45,357 nt of DNA from an uncultured Lachnospiraceae bacterium (lineage in GTDB: Bacteria; Bacillota; Clostridia; Lachnospirales; Lachnospiraceae), in NCBI GenBank assembly GCA_947631605.1, contig CANRMC010000004.1, forward strand, positions 1 through 45,357. Reading direction: 5' to 3'. The notes under the pieces are model-generated. The model made no database searches. It had not been told where the DNA came from and saw only the letters and a list, made by a program, of their open reading frames with translations. This document shows positions 1 to 8,987 of the stretch, piece after piece (the stretch's first letter is position 1; each line of letters begins with the position of its first letter). A program made the translations under genes and the position numbers.

Positions 1-2
1 TC

Positions 3-581
3 AAGCTTTTCGCTAATACCTATCTTGCGCTGCGGGTTTCCTATTTTAATGAGCTGGATACCTATGCGGAATTAAAGGGCTTGAATACGAAAGATATTAT
101 TGAGGGAATCGGCTTGGATCCGAGGATCGGTTCCTTTTATAACAATCCGTCCTTTGGTTATGGTGGGTACTGTCTGCCGAAGGATACGAAGCAGTTGAAG
201 GCGAATTATGCGGATGTGCCGGAAAATATAATTTCTGCGATTGTGGCGGCAAATACGACCAGAAAAGATTTTATCGCCGGTCAGATTTTAAAGCAGCACC
301 CGAATGTTGTTGGTATTTACCGTCTTACCATGAAGCATGATTCCGATAATTTCCGGCAGTCATCGATTCAGGGAATTATGCGCAGGCTGAAAGCGGAGGG
401 AGTAGATATTGTCATCTATGAACCGACGTTGAAAGAAGATGTTTTTGCGAAGACGAAGGTAATTCATGATCTGGATGAATTTAAGCAGATGTCGGATGTG
501 ATCGTTGCGAACCGTTATGCGGATGAGTTGGAAGACGTTATGGATAAGGTCTATACAAGAGATTTATATTTTAGGGATTGA
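3..581 (+). CDS. ugd: UDP-glucose 6-dehydrogenase, C-terminal part (5' end outside window)
   Basis: This oxidises UDP-glucose to UDP-glucuronate with two NAD+, giving a uronic acid donor for the polysaccharide made by the cluster that follows. The reading frame is open from base 3, so the gene begins upstream of the window and the NAD-binding domain is missing here. What can be seen is the conserved central helix ([22 protein letters not shown]) and the active-site loop [11 protein letters not shown], whose catalytic cysteine codon is at 171-173. After it comes the UDP-binding domain with the usual [11 protein letters not shown]-type end. The family is clear; whether the sugar is glucose or another UDP-hexose cannot be decided from this half. 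It is followed 9 bases later by the next gene, so it is probably in the same transcript. Confidence 0.93.
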   Translation, partial: KLFANTYLALRVSYFNELDTYAELKGLNTKDIIEGIGLDPRIGSFYNNPSFGYGGYCLPKDTKQLKANYADVPENIISAIVAANTTRKDFIAGQILKQHPNVVGIYRLTMKHDSDNFRQSSIQGIMRRLKAEGVDIVIYEPTLKEDVFAKTKVIHDLDEFKQMSDVIVANRYADELEDVMDKVYTRDLYFRD

Positions 582-590
582 TAAGAAGAA

Positions 591-2789
591 ATGAAAGAAT
601 TTTTGAAATCAAAAAAACGATATATCATAGAGGTTGTGATTTTGGCTGCTCTTTTATTTGTTGCGGCTAAAATTGCCAAGATTGTTATGGTATTTCCTGC
701 TTCCGAAACCTATAAGACTGTGGAAATAACGGCTTCGGACCCGAAAATTATAAATCCGGATGAACGTTCCCTGAAACGGTATGAAAATCTCCGTCTCTTG
801 AAAGAGGGGGATGTGCTGGAGCAGTATTTTTATGCAGAGCATGATATTCTGTCCGGCGTTCAGCTCGTTTTTATCGTGGATGGCGACCAGACAGATAAAT
901 ATGTCGACTTAAAGGGCGACATGACGATTTCGGTTACGGATGAAGAAACCGGTACGGTACTCTGTAATATTCAGAAATCCATGGCGGATATTTTATGGAT
1001 TGACAATAATATCCTTCCTTTGGATCAGATCCAGCAAAATGTACAGGGCAGGTTATATAAAATTACGCTGACAGTCAATCATGTGGATGAGCGCCGGGGC
1101 GTTTATCTGGATCTGACTGCAAAAGATATTTATACAGAAGCCGGAATGTTTATAAATGGTGTGGAAAGTACGCAGGATATGATTTTAAATCAGGCATGCA
1201 ACAAGTTTCATTTCCTGCTTTCCGCATATCGTCTTTTGATTCTGGGACTTACGATAACCGTATATCTTTTATATTATCTGCTTCGGATCCGAAAGGCACG
1301 GCTTGAGAATGTTTATCTGGTTCTTGCAGTCTTTCTTGGCATTGTTTACATGGCATTCCTGCCGCCGTATGCCGCGCCGGATGACCAGACGCACATTAAT
1401 AACTGTTATAATTATGCAAATTCGATTATGGGAACGCCGGATACAGGACGGGCGGATTCTATTTACATGCGGGCAGAGGATGCATGGGCGGGACTTACGT
1501 ATGAACCGTCATTAGACGAGTATGAGCATATTTATAATAGCTTTTTTGCTGCTGCAAAGCAGAATACTCTTGTAGAAGCATCATATAATCCGAGTTTAAA
1601 TGCTGCATGGTACGCCTATATACCGGGAACTCTGGGAATCCTTCTGGGGCGCTTGTTTGGACTCGGCGGCATTATGACGTTATATTTGGGAAAGCTTCTG
1701 CAATATGCATTTTTTGTGACGGTTGTGTACTTTATCATAAAGATGTTAAAACATGGAAAGATGATTTTCCTTACGACAGCGCTGCTTCCGATGGTGCTGC
1801 AGCAGACTACGTCTTATTCCTATGACGTGACGATATTGGCTGCTGTCTTTCTGCTTGCCGCGCTGTGCCTGAGGCTGACAGAAAAGGAGAAGAAGCTGCG
1901 CATTCCTTCTATGATCGGAATTCTGCTTCTTTCTTTGGTAGTGATACAATTAAAAATGGGCGCTTACGCACCTGTTTGCCTGCTCGCACTCCTGATTCCG
2001 GTTTCGGCATTTCGGGATAAGAAGCAGAAAGCGGTGTTTTTATCCATATACTTTGTATTTTGTGCAGCGATATTTTTGTCCGGAAGACTGGGATATTTTA
2101 AACATATTTTTGGTGCGCAGAAAGCGGACGCGGTTGTAGCGGCGGCTTATACTGCGCCTGCGGAATCTGATGAAGCAACAGAAGAAAATGGAACAGAAGA
2201 AATATCTGACGATGCTCCGCAACGCACTTATGAAAATTATATTTCGTGGGCGAAATCAGAAGGGTATACTGTAGGGTATATTCTTCAATATCCGGGTCTG
2301 ATCCCTAAAATTATTGTTGATACTGCGCACGCTTTTTCGTCGGAATATGCAGAAGGTATGATCGGAAATCCAATCGGCTGGAGCAACTATGGCTGGTATT
2401 ATCCGAATTTATTGATTTACGGTTTTTGGCTTCTGCTTATCCTGTCAACTATGGTAAAGCTGGAAAATACTTCGAAAGGTCTGCTTGTAATGGAAGATAC
2501 GATGACATGGCAGAACCGGATTGTTGTGTGGCTTGCAGTTCTGGGAACCATTGGATTTATTATAGCGGGTATGTGGTTTTCGTGGACACCGCTTAGTTTC
2601 CATTATATTGTCGGCGTTCAGGGCAGATATTTCCTGCCGGTACTTCCTGCCGCCCTGTTTACATTACGGAATAAATCCATTACCACAAGAAAAAATCTGA
2701 CGCCGGTTATTATAACAGGAATTCTGCTTCTGCACCTTTGGGCATTTTGGACGATCGGCTGTTGTACCGGAATGATGATCGGACTGTAA
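591..2789 (+). CDS. large polytopic membrane protein, DUF2142-like
   Basis: A 732-residue protein whose N-terminus has one hydrophobic helix (about residues 12-32), then an extracytoplasmic stretch of about 170 residues, then roughly ten membrane helices from about residue 207 to the end. The segment FLPPYAAPDDQTHINN, just after a helix, resembles the PPDE/AHF loop of DUF2142 (COG4713) membrane proteins, which are often found in polysaccharide loci and are related in layout to GT-C-fold glycosyltransferases. A charged, low-complexity loop rich in E, D and T lies around residues 522-545. I infer a role in sugar transfer on the outer face of the membrane or in polymer assembly, but no activity is proven for this family. 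The gene sits between ugd and a flippase and its ribosome binding site is weak (AAGAAG). Confidence 0.7.
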   Translation: MKEFLKSKKRYIIEVVILAALLFVAAKIAKIVMVFPASETYKTVEITASDPKIINPDERSLKRYENLRLLKEGDVLEQYFYAEHDILSGVQLVFIVDGDQTDKYVDLKGDMTISVTDEETGTVLCNIQKSMADILWIDNNILPLDQIQQNVQGRLYKITLTVNHVDERRGVYLDLTAKDIYTEAGMFINGVESTQDMILNQACNKFHFLLSAYRLLILGLTITVYLLYYLLRIRKARLENVYLVLAVFLGIVYMAFLPPYAAPDDQTHINNCYNYANSIMGTPDTGRADSIYMRAEDAWAGLTYEPSLDEYEHIYNSFFAAAKQNTLVEASYNPSLNAAWYAYIPGTLGILLGRLFGLGGIMTLYLGKLLQYAFFVTVVYFIIKMLKHGKMIFLTTALLPMVLQQTTSYSYDVTILAAVFLLAALCLRLTEKEKKLRIPSMIGILLLSLVVIQLKMGAYAPVCLLALLIPVSAFRDKKQKAVFLSIYFVFCAAIFLSGRLGYFKHIFGAQKADAVVAAAYTAPAESDEATEENGTEEISDDAPQRTYENYISWAKSEGYTVGYILQYPGLIPKIIVDTAHAFSSEYAEGMIGNPIGWSNYGWYYPNLLIYGFWLLLILSTMVKLENTSKGLLVMEDTMTWQNRIVVWLAVLGTIGFIIAGMWFSWTPLSFHYIVGVQGRYFLPVLPAALFTLRNKSITTRKNLTPVIITGILLLHLWAFWTIGCCTGMMIGL

Positions 2790-2811
2790 GATAAGGAGCG
2801 TGGGGAGAAAA

Positions 2812-4260
2812 ATGAAATCCCTGAAATCAAATTATTTTTTCAGTATACTGAAGTCCATAATGGCGTTTGTTTTTCCGATGATTTCATTTCCTTACGCCAG
2901 CCGGGTACTGGGCGTAAATAATCTCGGAATCGTATCATACTGCACCTCGGTAATCAGTTATTTTTCTCTTTTTGCTTCTCTGGGAATCATCATTTATGCA
3001 ACCAGAGAGGGAGCAAAGCTGCGGGATGATGTTGAAAAGCTGACGGTATTCTGTAAGGAAATCTACATGATCAATCTGATCTCCACGATGATCGTTTATG
3101 CAGTATTTCTGATTATGCTGTTTTTCTTTACGGAAGAAAAGTATTTTCTGGTTATGTTTATGTGCAGTCTTTCTATGTGGTTTACGCTTTTTGGGGTGGA
3201 ATGGCTGTACCAGATTGAAGAAGACTTTACTTATATCAGTATCCGAAGCATGGTTTTTCAGGTAATATCCCTGATCCTGCTTTTTGTGTTGGTGAAGACA
3301 AAAGAAGATTATATAAAATATGCCTTTATCCAGACATTTGCTTCGGGAGGCTCCTGTGTTCTGAATCTTATCAATTCCCGAAAATATGTGAACTGGAGAA
3401 AACATTGCAAGTTGGAATTGAAAAAACATCTGAAACCTGTATTTACGATATTCGGGATCAGTGCGGCTTCCTCCATCTACATCAATCTGGATACGGTCAT
3501 GCTGAAATGGTTTAAATCTGAGTATGAGGTAGGACTTTATACGGCGGCTGTTAAAATGAATACGATGGTAAAAGGTGTGGTAAATTCGCTGAGCGTCATC
3601 CTCCTTTCCCGTTTGTCCGGCTATGTAAGTAAGAAGAAAGATGATGAGTATTTCGGATTGCTTCGGAATGGATTTGGCATAAATTTATCGATAGCCATTC
3701 CCTGTGCAGTCGGAATGTTCATGATTTCCAGATATATTATCCTGATATTTTCAGGAGCGGATTATCTGGGGGCTGTGGATGCTTCCCGGCTCTTATCCGT
3801 CAATCTGGTTTTTGCGATCATAGACGGTATGATCTACTATCAGATCCTTCTTCCGTACCGTATGGATGTGCCGGCATGTATCGGTACTGCTGTGGGAGCG
3901 GTTGCGAATATTATCCTGAATTCTCTGCTGATTCCGAGGTTTTCCATCAATGGAGCGGCGCTTGCAACGATCCTTTCGGAACTTCTGGTTATGCTGAGTT
4001 TCTGTCTGTTCCTTCGAAAGAAGATCAAAGTGTGGAAACTGCTTCTGGAAGTCCCGCGTATCCTTTTAGCGGCGGTTCCGATCGTACTCATCTGCATCTT
4101 TGTACAGCAGAAGATGGATTCGGTGATCAGCGGTTGTATAATAAGCGTTATTTTCTCGGCCGTCGCCTATTTTGCGGTTTTAAAGCTTATACATGGCGTC
4201 TTTGCGGAAGAATTGTTCCGATGGATGAAACAGTTTTTACATAGGAAAGATAAAGCCTGA
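2812..4260 (+). CDS. oligosaccharide flippase, Wzx/RfbX type
   Basis: A 482-residue protein of the polysaccharide transport (MOP/PST) family that moves undecaprenyl-linked repeat units across the cytoplasmic membrane. The N-terminus (KSNYFFSILKSIMAFVFPMI, then SFPYASRVLG) is the typical family opening, and about 12 to 14 hydrophobic helices follow, with the usual gap in hydrophobicity around residues 175-215. I chose the ATG at 2812. A GTG at 2800 would extend it by four codons, but it lies two bases after the AAGGAG at 2793-2798, which is too close for initiation from that site. The Wzx lies between a DUF2142-like protein and the first glycosyltransferase, which is the usual setting of a Wzy-dependent locus. 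No separate Wzy polymerase is recognised in the window, although the DUF2142-like protein might fill such a role. Confidence 0.9.
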   Translation: MKSLKSNYFFSILKSIMAFVFPMISFPYASRVLGVNNLGIVSYCTSVISYFSLFASLGIIIYATREGAKLRDDVEKLTVFCKEIYMINLISTMIVYAVFLIMLFFFTEEKYFLVMFMCSLSMWFTLFGVEWLYQIEEDFTYISIRSMVFQVISLILLFVLVKTKEDYIKYAFIQTFASGGSCVLNLINSRKYVNWRKHCKLELKKHLKPVFTIFGISAASSIYINLDTVMLKWFKSEYEVGLYTAAVKMNTMVKGVVNSLSVILLSRLSGYVSKKKDDEYFGLLRNGFGINLSIAIPCAVGMFMISRYIILIFSGADYLGAVDASRLLSVNLVFAIIDGMIYYQILLPYRMDVPACIGTAVGAVANIILNSLLIPRFSINGAALATILSELLVMLSFCLFLRKKIKVWKLLLEVPRILLAAVPIVLICIFVQQKMDSVISGCIISVIFSAVAYFAVLKLIHGVFAEELFRWMKQFLHRKDKA

Positions 4261-4276
4261 TTCGGGAGGGATAGAA

Positions 4277-5263
4277 ATGCCTGAAATTTCAATTATTATA
4301 CCGGTTTATAATATCAGCAGTCTGTTGCACCGTTGTCTGAAAAGTATTCTGAATCAGACGTTTCAGGACTTTGAAGTGATCTGTGTCAATGATTGCAGTA
4401 CGGATGACAGCCTTGCGATCCTTGAGCGTTATGCAGAGAAATATCCGGATAAGATCCGGGTTGTCACAAATGATGTGAACGTAGGACTGGGGCAGACCAG
4501 AGATAACGGCATGAAATATGCTTCGGGAAGATATGTGGTGTTTATTGATGCGGACGACTGTATCCGGAAAGACTATCTGGAAGTCTATCATGCGAAGATC
4601 ACCGAAGATGACAGTGACGTTGTATTAGGCGGATATATTCTGGTAAAAAATAAAAAGAAAAAACTATGTAACCGGCATATGTCGTCCTATATGCACTGGC
4701 TGTGGCCGACAGCGTGGGCGAGGATGTACCGCAGGGAATTTCTTCTGGAGCATGATCTGGATTTTCAGGGGATCCGTCTGTATGAGGACGAGCCCTTTAC
4801 CTATCGGGTAATGGCGTCCAACCCAAAGGTTTCTTATGTGGATTATTGCGGATATTATTATGTTATCAATCCGAAATCCCTTACGATGGCAGGCGAAAAG
4901 GGGAGCCGCGCCGCTTCCTTTGACCGGTACATGGAAGTCATCCGGAAACTGGTGCAGGATATGCGGGATTATTCCCTGTCGGAAGAAGATTTTGAGATTT
5001 ATGAATTTGGAATTGTTTCCGGACTGATCGCAAATGCTCTGTATAACGGGAAGTCTTCCGGAAAAGAAAAAATAATGGAAATCTATGATACCTGTTTTTC
5101 GTTTTTGAAGGAATATTTTCCGGAATACAGGAAAAACCGGTATTTTAAATTATGGAATCTGCCAAGAGTAGAAATAAAGAAAAGGGTCTGTACATTCCTT
5201 GTGGTTTTTTTACAGAAATTTGGACTGGACCGGCTGTTTTTTAAAGGAATCGGAGCATTATAG
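4277..5263 (+). CDS. family 2 glycosyltransferase
   Basis: A 328-residue GT-A-fold enzyme that adds one sugar from a nucleotide donor to the growing lipid-linked unit on the cytoplasmic side. The N-terminal half has the complete GT2 signature: SIIIPVYN at residues 5-12, VNDCSTDDS near 38-45, and the metal-binding DADD at 91-94. The sequence LYEDEPFTYRV near residue 166 fits the ED acceptor or base region of EpsJ/CpsJ-like enzymes. The C-terminal part is variable and probably helical. The donor and acceptor cannot be read from the sequence. Its ribosome binding site (GGGAGGG) lies just upstream of the ATG, 16 bases after the flippase stop. Confidence 0.92.
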   Translation: MPEISIIIPVYNISSLLHRCLKSILNQTFQDFEVICVNDCSTDDSLAILERYAEKYPDKIRVVTNDVNVGLGQTRDNGMKYASGRYVVFIDADDCIRKDYLEVYHAKITEDDSDVVLGGYILVKNKKKKLCNRHMSSYMHWLWPTAWARMYRREFLLEHDLDFQGIRLYEDEPFTYRVMASNPKVSYVDYCGYYYVINPKSLTMAGEKGSRAASFDRYMEVIRKLVQDMRDYSLSEEDFEIYEFGIVSGLIANALYNGKSSGKEKIMEIYDTCFSFLKEYFPEYRKNRYFKLWNLPRVEIKKRVCTFLVVFLQKFGLDRLFFKGIGAL

Positions 5264-5266
5264 GAA

Positions 5267-6163
5267 ATGGGAAAACATGCGTATCTGATCATTGCACATA
5301 ACAATCTTTCACTTCTTCGAAGGTTATTTTTGGCGCTGGATGATAAAAGAAATGATATTTATCTTCATTTTGATGCGAGAGCGAAATTTTCCGAAGAAGA
5401 TGAAAAGATGCTGAGAGACGCTCTTGTTCAGTCGCAGCTTACAGTTGTTCCGCGCATTTCCGTAAGCTGGGGCGGTTACAGCCTGCTTCAATGCGAGATG
5501 AATCTTATAAAGGCTGCGGCAGGCAAGCATTATGAGTATTATCATTTACTTTCCGGCGTGGATTTTCCTCTGAAATCCCAGTCTGAAATTCATGATTTTT
5601 TTGACGCCCATAAGGGCGAGGAGTTTATTGAGTTCTGGGATAAGAAGCCGTCGGAATATCTGTTTCGCGTAAAGTATTATTATCCGCTGCAGGAGCGTAT
5701 CGGTACTTATACATATGACATGAAAACGCTTATTCTGCGGGTGCGCAGCAAGTTAAAGGTCTTTGCTCAGTTTCTGCAGGGCGTAAACCGCCTGAAGGAG
5801 TATGACGGAGAATTTAAGATCGGCTCCAACTGGCTGAGCATTACGGATGAACTGGCAGGATATCTGATTGAACAGGAAGATATGATATATCGGCTGTTCC
5901 ATGACGGAATTGCAGTGGATGAACTTTTCATACCGACGCTTTGTTATAATTCAGACTTCCGCAGCCGGGTAAACGGCAGTAAGATCCGTCTGATCGACTG
6001 GGAGCGGGGGAAGCCTTATGTCTGGAGCGAGCAGGATTATGATGAGATCATTCAGAACGAAGACGCATTGTTTCTGCGGAAAGTAACGGAGGACGGGCTG
6101 ATCGGCCGTCTGGAGAAAAGGATTCGGGAGAAAGAGAATGGGAAGCGGACAGGAAAAAATTGA
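5267..6163 (+). CDS. GT14-type core-2/I-branching or xylosyltransferase-like enzyme
   Basis: A 298-residue protein that resembles the Branch family (GT14), best known from animal beta-1,6-N-acetylglucosaminyltransferases and xylosyltransferases but also common in bacterial polysaccharide loci. The opening HAYLIIAHNNLSLLRRLF with IYLHFDARA, the block YYHLLSGVDFPLKS near residues 87-100, and the GSNWLSIT region near 186-193 match this family. There is no DxD motif of the GT2 type, which agrees with GT14 enzymes being metal independent. It starts four bases after the stop of the preceding enzyme and its end overlaps the next gene by 26 bases, so the three are translationally linked. The sugar it transfers is unknown; N-acetylglucosamine or xylose are the family precedents. 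Confidence 0.82.
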   Translation: MGKHAYLIIAHNNLSLLRRLFLALDDKRNDIYLHFDARAKFSEEDEKMLRDALVQSQLTVVPRISVSWGGYSLLQCEMNLIKAAAGKHYEYYHLLSGVDFPLKSQSEIHDFFDAHKGEEFIEFWDKKPSEYLFRVKYYYPLQERIGTYTYDMKTLILRVRSKLKVFAQFLQGVNRLKEYDGEFKIGSNWLSITDELAGYLIEQEDMIYRLFHDGIAVDELFIPTLCYNSDFRSRVNGSKIRLIDWERGKPYVWSEQDYDEIIQNEDALFLRKVTEDGLIGRLEKRIREKENGKRTGKN

Positions 6164-7160
6164 TTTTGTCATAACATGGGTAGATGGTTCGGATCCGGTC
6201 TGGTTTGCGGAAAAACAGAAATATGAGGCGGAATACGGGATCAAAAGTACGGCGAACCGGTTCCGGGACTGGGAGAATCTGAAGTATCTTTTCCGGGGGA
6301 TAGAGAAATTTGCGCCATGGGTGAACCGGGTGCATTTCATCACCTGCGGACATCTGCCGGATTGGCTCAATACGGAGCATCCAAAATTGAATATCGTCCG
6401 GCACGAGGATTATATACCGGCGGAGTATCTGCCTACTTTCAGTTCTCATCCGATCGAACTGAATATGCATAGGATTGAAGGACTTTCTTCACAATTTGTA
6501 TATTTTAACGACGATATGTTTCTGATCGCGCCGGTGAAAGAAACGGACTTTTTTAAGAACGGACTGCCGCGGGGCGCAATGGGCTTTGAAGTAATTAATC
6601 CTTCCTACGACAGTACTTTTTTCAGTATTTTAGGAAACAATATGCGGATCATAAATAAGAACTTTACGGGAAGCAGCGTCCTGAAACAGCATTTTGGCAA
6701 GGTATTTAATCTGCATTATGACGACGCAACGTATATAAAGAGCCTGTTGCTTCTGCCGTGGTGTACGAATACGATGACGGGATTTATCAATTTCCATCTT
6801 CCATGCGCTTACCGAAAGGAGATATTCGACGAGGTCTGGGAAAAGGAAGGTACGGTTCTGGCTCAGACGTCTGGACGGAAATTCCGGAGTCCGGAGGATG
6901 TGAGTCCGTATCTTTTCTGTTACTGGCAGTATGTCACCGGGCAATTCGTTCCGATCAATATGAAGCGTCTTGGAAGTTTCTACTACATTAAAAAACAGCA
7001 GGGAGAATATGATCGGGTGATCCGGAAACAGAAAGGGAAAATGATCTGTCTGAATGATGATATGGAATCGGAAGATACGGAGGAGTATATCCGTTTGAAA
7101 AAGCGTATCATCGAGGACTTTGACGCAATTCTGGGAGAAAAATCCCGGTTTGAGAGATAA
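6138..7160 (+). CDS. Stealth-type capsular polysaccharide phosphotransferase
   Basis: A 340-residue protein with the Stealth architecture (CR1 to CR4), related to the GlcNAc-1-phosphotransferase catalytic region of animals and to bacterial capsule enzymes that make sugar-1-phosphate (phosphodiester) links. CR1 is at residues 8-20 (IDFVITWVDGSDP). CR2 runs from about residue 39, with RFRDWENLKYLFRGIEKFAP, HFITCGHLPDWL, HPIELNMHRI and the FNDDMFL segment near residue 122. CR3- and CR4-like regions follow (FNLHYDDATY near 191, then a C-terminal charged segment). I infer that the polymer of this cluster may contain phosphodiester-linked sugars. The ATG at 6138 is supported by a GGGAG seven bases upstream. 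It overlaps the GT14 gene by 26 bases. Confidence 0.88.
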   Translation: MGSGQEKIDFVITWVDGSDPVWFAEKQKYEAEYGIKSTANRFRDWENLKYLFRGIEKFAPWVNRVHFITCGHLPDWLNTEHPKLNIVRHEDYIPAEYLPTFSSHPIELNMHRIEGLSSQFVYFNDDMFLIAPVKETDFFKNGLPRGAMGFEVINPSYDSTFFSILGNNMRIINKNFTGSSVLKQHFGKVFNLHYDDATYIKSLLLLPWCTNTMTGFINFHLPCAYRKEIFDEVWEKEGTVLAQTSGRKFRSPEDVSPYLFCYWQYVTGQFVPINMKRLGSFYYIKKQQGEYDRVIRKQKGKMICLNDDMESEDTEEYIRLKKRIIEDFDAILGEKSRFER

Positions 7161-7196
7161 CATGAATTTGGTTTGGAAAGAGGTGGACAAAAGCAT

Positions 7197-8123
7197 ATGA
7201 AATACAAGGTCGGGTTCCTCATTCTGCATTACAGAGATGCAGAGATAACAGAAAAATGCATTGATTCTATTCAGAAACTGAAGCAGGATGATTTTGAACT
7301 TGGAATCATGGTCGTGGATAATAATTCAGGAAATGATTCCGCCCGGATATTGCGGGAGAGATATAAAGATGAGTCCCGTATGGAACTGATCGAGCTTCAT
7401 GAAAGTAAAGGATATTCAGGAGCAAACAATGTAGGTTATGACAGGATGAAAGATCAGGGATATGATTTTATCTTTGTGATCAATAACGATATTGTGTTCC
7501 ATCAGGAAGATATTCTGGAAAGGCTTGCCGCAGAATTTGAGGAACGGCCGTTTTATGTGGCAGGACCTGATATTTATGCTGTCTACAAAAAGAGGCATCA
7601 GAGTCCGATTGCAATGCGGCCGGAAAATATTCCGGAGATGGAGCAGAAGATACGGGAAGAAAAAAGAAAATTACGATTCCTGTGGTTTGAAAACATCATT
7701 CACAGGTTATATAAGCTTACTATGAATACTGCAATATATAAGGCTTATCGGAAAAAGATGGATAAGATTCAGAAACCGGAGCCTGAGAAGGACTGGCAGC
7801 ACCGTCATGAAAATGTGGTTCTGCAGGGCGCCTGTTTTGTGGTGTCCCGGTTGTTTATTTCGGCAGCAGATGTTTTATTTACTCCGGAGACGCAGTTCTA
7901 TCACGAGGAAGCGATCCTTACGACACGCTGTTATCAGAACGGCTGGAACAATGTCTATCTTCCGGAATTGAAGATCACACATTTAGACAGCGTGGCTACC
8001 AGTAAGAAAAAATATTATCAACGAAAGAAATTCCGTTATGTGAATTTCATTCAATCCGGAGAGATTTATCTGAACTATCTGAAACAGATTGAGAAAGAAA
8101 AGAAAGCGAAAGGTGACGCATGA
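7197..8123 (+). CDS. family 2 glycosyltransferase, rhamnosyltransferase-like
   Basis: A 308-residue GT2 enzyme. It opens with VGFLILHYRD, followed by the nucleotide-binding VVDNNSG (residues 39-45), the YSGANNVGY stretch and the metal site NND at 96-98. This pattern, with NND instead of DxD, is common among WbbL/RfbN-type rhamnosyltransferases, but the donor is not proven. After the catalytic core comes a basic, helical insert (about residues 145-205) and a second conserved part with VLQGACFVVS. I place the start at 7197, where an AAAGAGGTGG element lies ten bases upstream; an in-frame TTG at 7173 is less likely. The same layout and insert occur in the enzyme at 8988-9923, so the two are paralogues. 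Its stop overlaps the next start by four bases. Confidence 0.88.
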   Translation: MKYKVGFLILHYRDAEITEKCIDSIQKLKQDDFELGIMVVDNNSGNDSARILRERYKDESRMELIELHESKGYSGANNVGYDRMKDQGYDFIFVINNDIVFHQEDILERLAAEFEERPFYVAGPDIYAVYKKRHQSPIAMRPENIPEMEQKIREEKRKLRFLWFENIIHRLYKLTMNTAIYKAYRKKMDKIQKPEPEKDWQHRHENVVLQGACFVVSRLFISAADVLFTPETQFYHEEAILTTRCYQNGWNNVYLPELKITHLDSVATSKKKYYQRKKFRYVNFIQSGEIYLNYLKQIEKEKKAKGDA

Positions 8124-8986
8124 GTGAATTGATTTCCATCGTTGTTCCGACTTATAACCGAAGCCGGCTGATAAAACGGTGCGTGGAAAATCTGAGAGAG
8201 CAGACCTATCCGGACTATGAGATTCTTGTCATTGATGACGGCTCTACAGACGGGACGGATTCTGTTATGGAGAACCTCACAGATTCTGTTGTCAGGTATT
8301 ACCGTCTGGAAAAAAATCAGGGGGCCTGTGCCGCCAGAAACAAAGGCGTGGAGCTGGCAAAAGGGGATTACATCGCATTTCAGGACAGTGACGACCTGTG
8401 GGAGAAGGACAAACTGGAAAAACAGATGGCATACCTGAAAGAAAAAAAACTGGATGTGGTATTCTGCTCTATGCAGCAGATAAAGGACGGAAAGGTGCGG
8501 TTTGTAGTTCCGGAAGCGTTTGTGCCTTCGGATCGGATATTCTCAAAGCTTTGCAATACCAGCTTTATTTCCACACAGATGCTTCTGGGGAAAAAAGAAT
8601 GTTTCGAAAAAGAGCCTTTTGATCCGGCTATGCCCCGGCTGCAGGATTACGACATCATGCTCCGGCTTTCGCAGAAATATAGGATCGGGCATCTGCCGGA
8701 GGTTCTGGTGAGTCAGTATGTCTGTGAGGATTCCATATCCAATAATAAAGAAAAATATCGGAAGGCCGTAAAACTTCTGGCTGAGAAATACAGGGATATA
8801 CCGGAGTTCATTTATCAGCTTTATCTGGAAAACGGTTATCGGAATTATTATGCAGAATACGGTTTTAACAGCAAAGCCTTGTTCCGGCGGGCATGGAGGG
8901 AGAAGAAGACGGTAAAAGCATTTCTTTTGTGTCTGATCCCGGATTTTATCCTGCGCCCGTATGTAAGAAAAATGCATGGAAAGTAA
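8120..8986 (+). CDS. family 2 glycosyltransferase
   Basis: A 288-residue GT2 enzyme with a textbook GT-A core: SIVVPTYNRS at residues 6-15, VIDDGSTDGT at 37-46, the CAARNKG loop at 70-76 and the metal-binding DSDD at 89-92. LQDYDIMLRLS near residue 174 is the usual acceptor-side motif (W/LQDYD). It overlaps the gene before it by ATGA, so translation is coupled. The enzyme works in the cytoplasm on an undecaprenyl-linked acceptor. I cannot tell the donor. It separates the two paralogous NND-type enzymes on either side. Confidence 0.9.
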   Translation: MSELISIVVPTYNRSRLIKRCVENLREQTYPDYEILVIDDGSTDGTDSVMENLTDSVVRYYRLEKNQGACAARNKGVELAKGDYIAFQDSDDLWEKDKLEKQMAYLKEKKLDVVFCSMQQIKDGKVRFVVPEAFVPSDRIFSKLCNTSFISTQMLLGKKECFEKEPFDPAMPRLQDYDIMLRLSQKYRIGHLPEVLVSQYVCEDSISNNKEKYRKAVKLLAEKYRDIPEFIYQLYLENGYRNYYAEYGFNSKALFRRAWREKKTVKAFLLCLIPDFILRPYVRKMHGK

Positions 8987-8987
8987 G

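Noticed and set aside
2800-2811. GTG start for the flippase
   Set aside because: It sits directly behind the AAGGAG, too close for initiation; the ATG at 2812 fits the family N-terminus.
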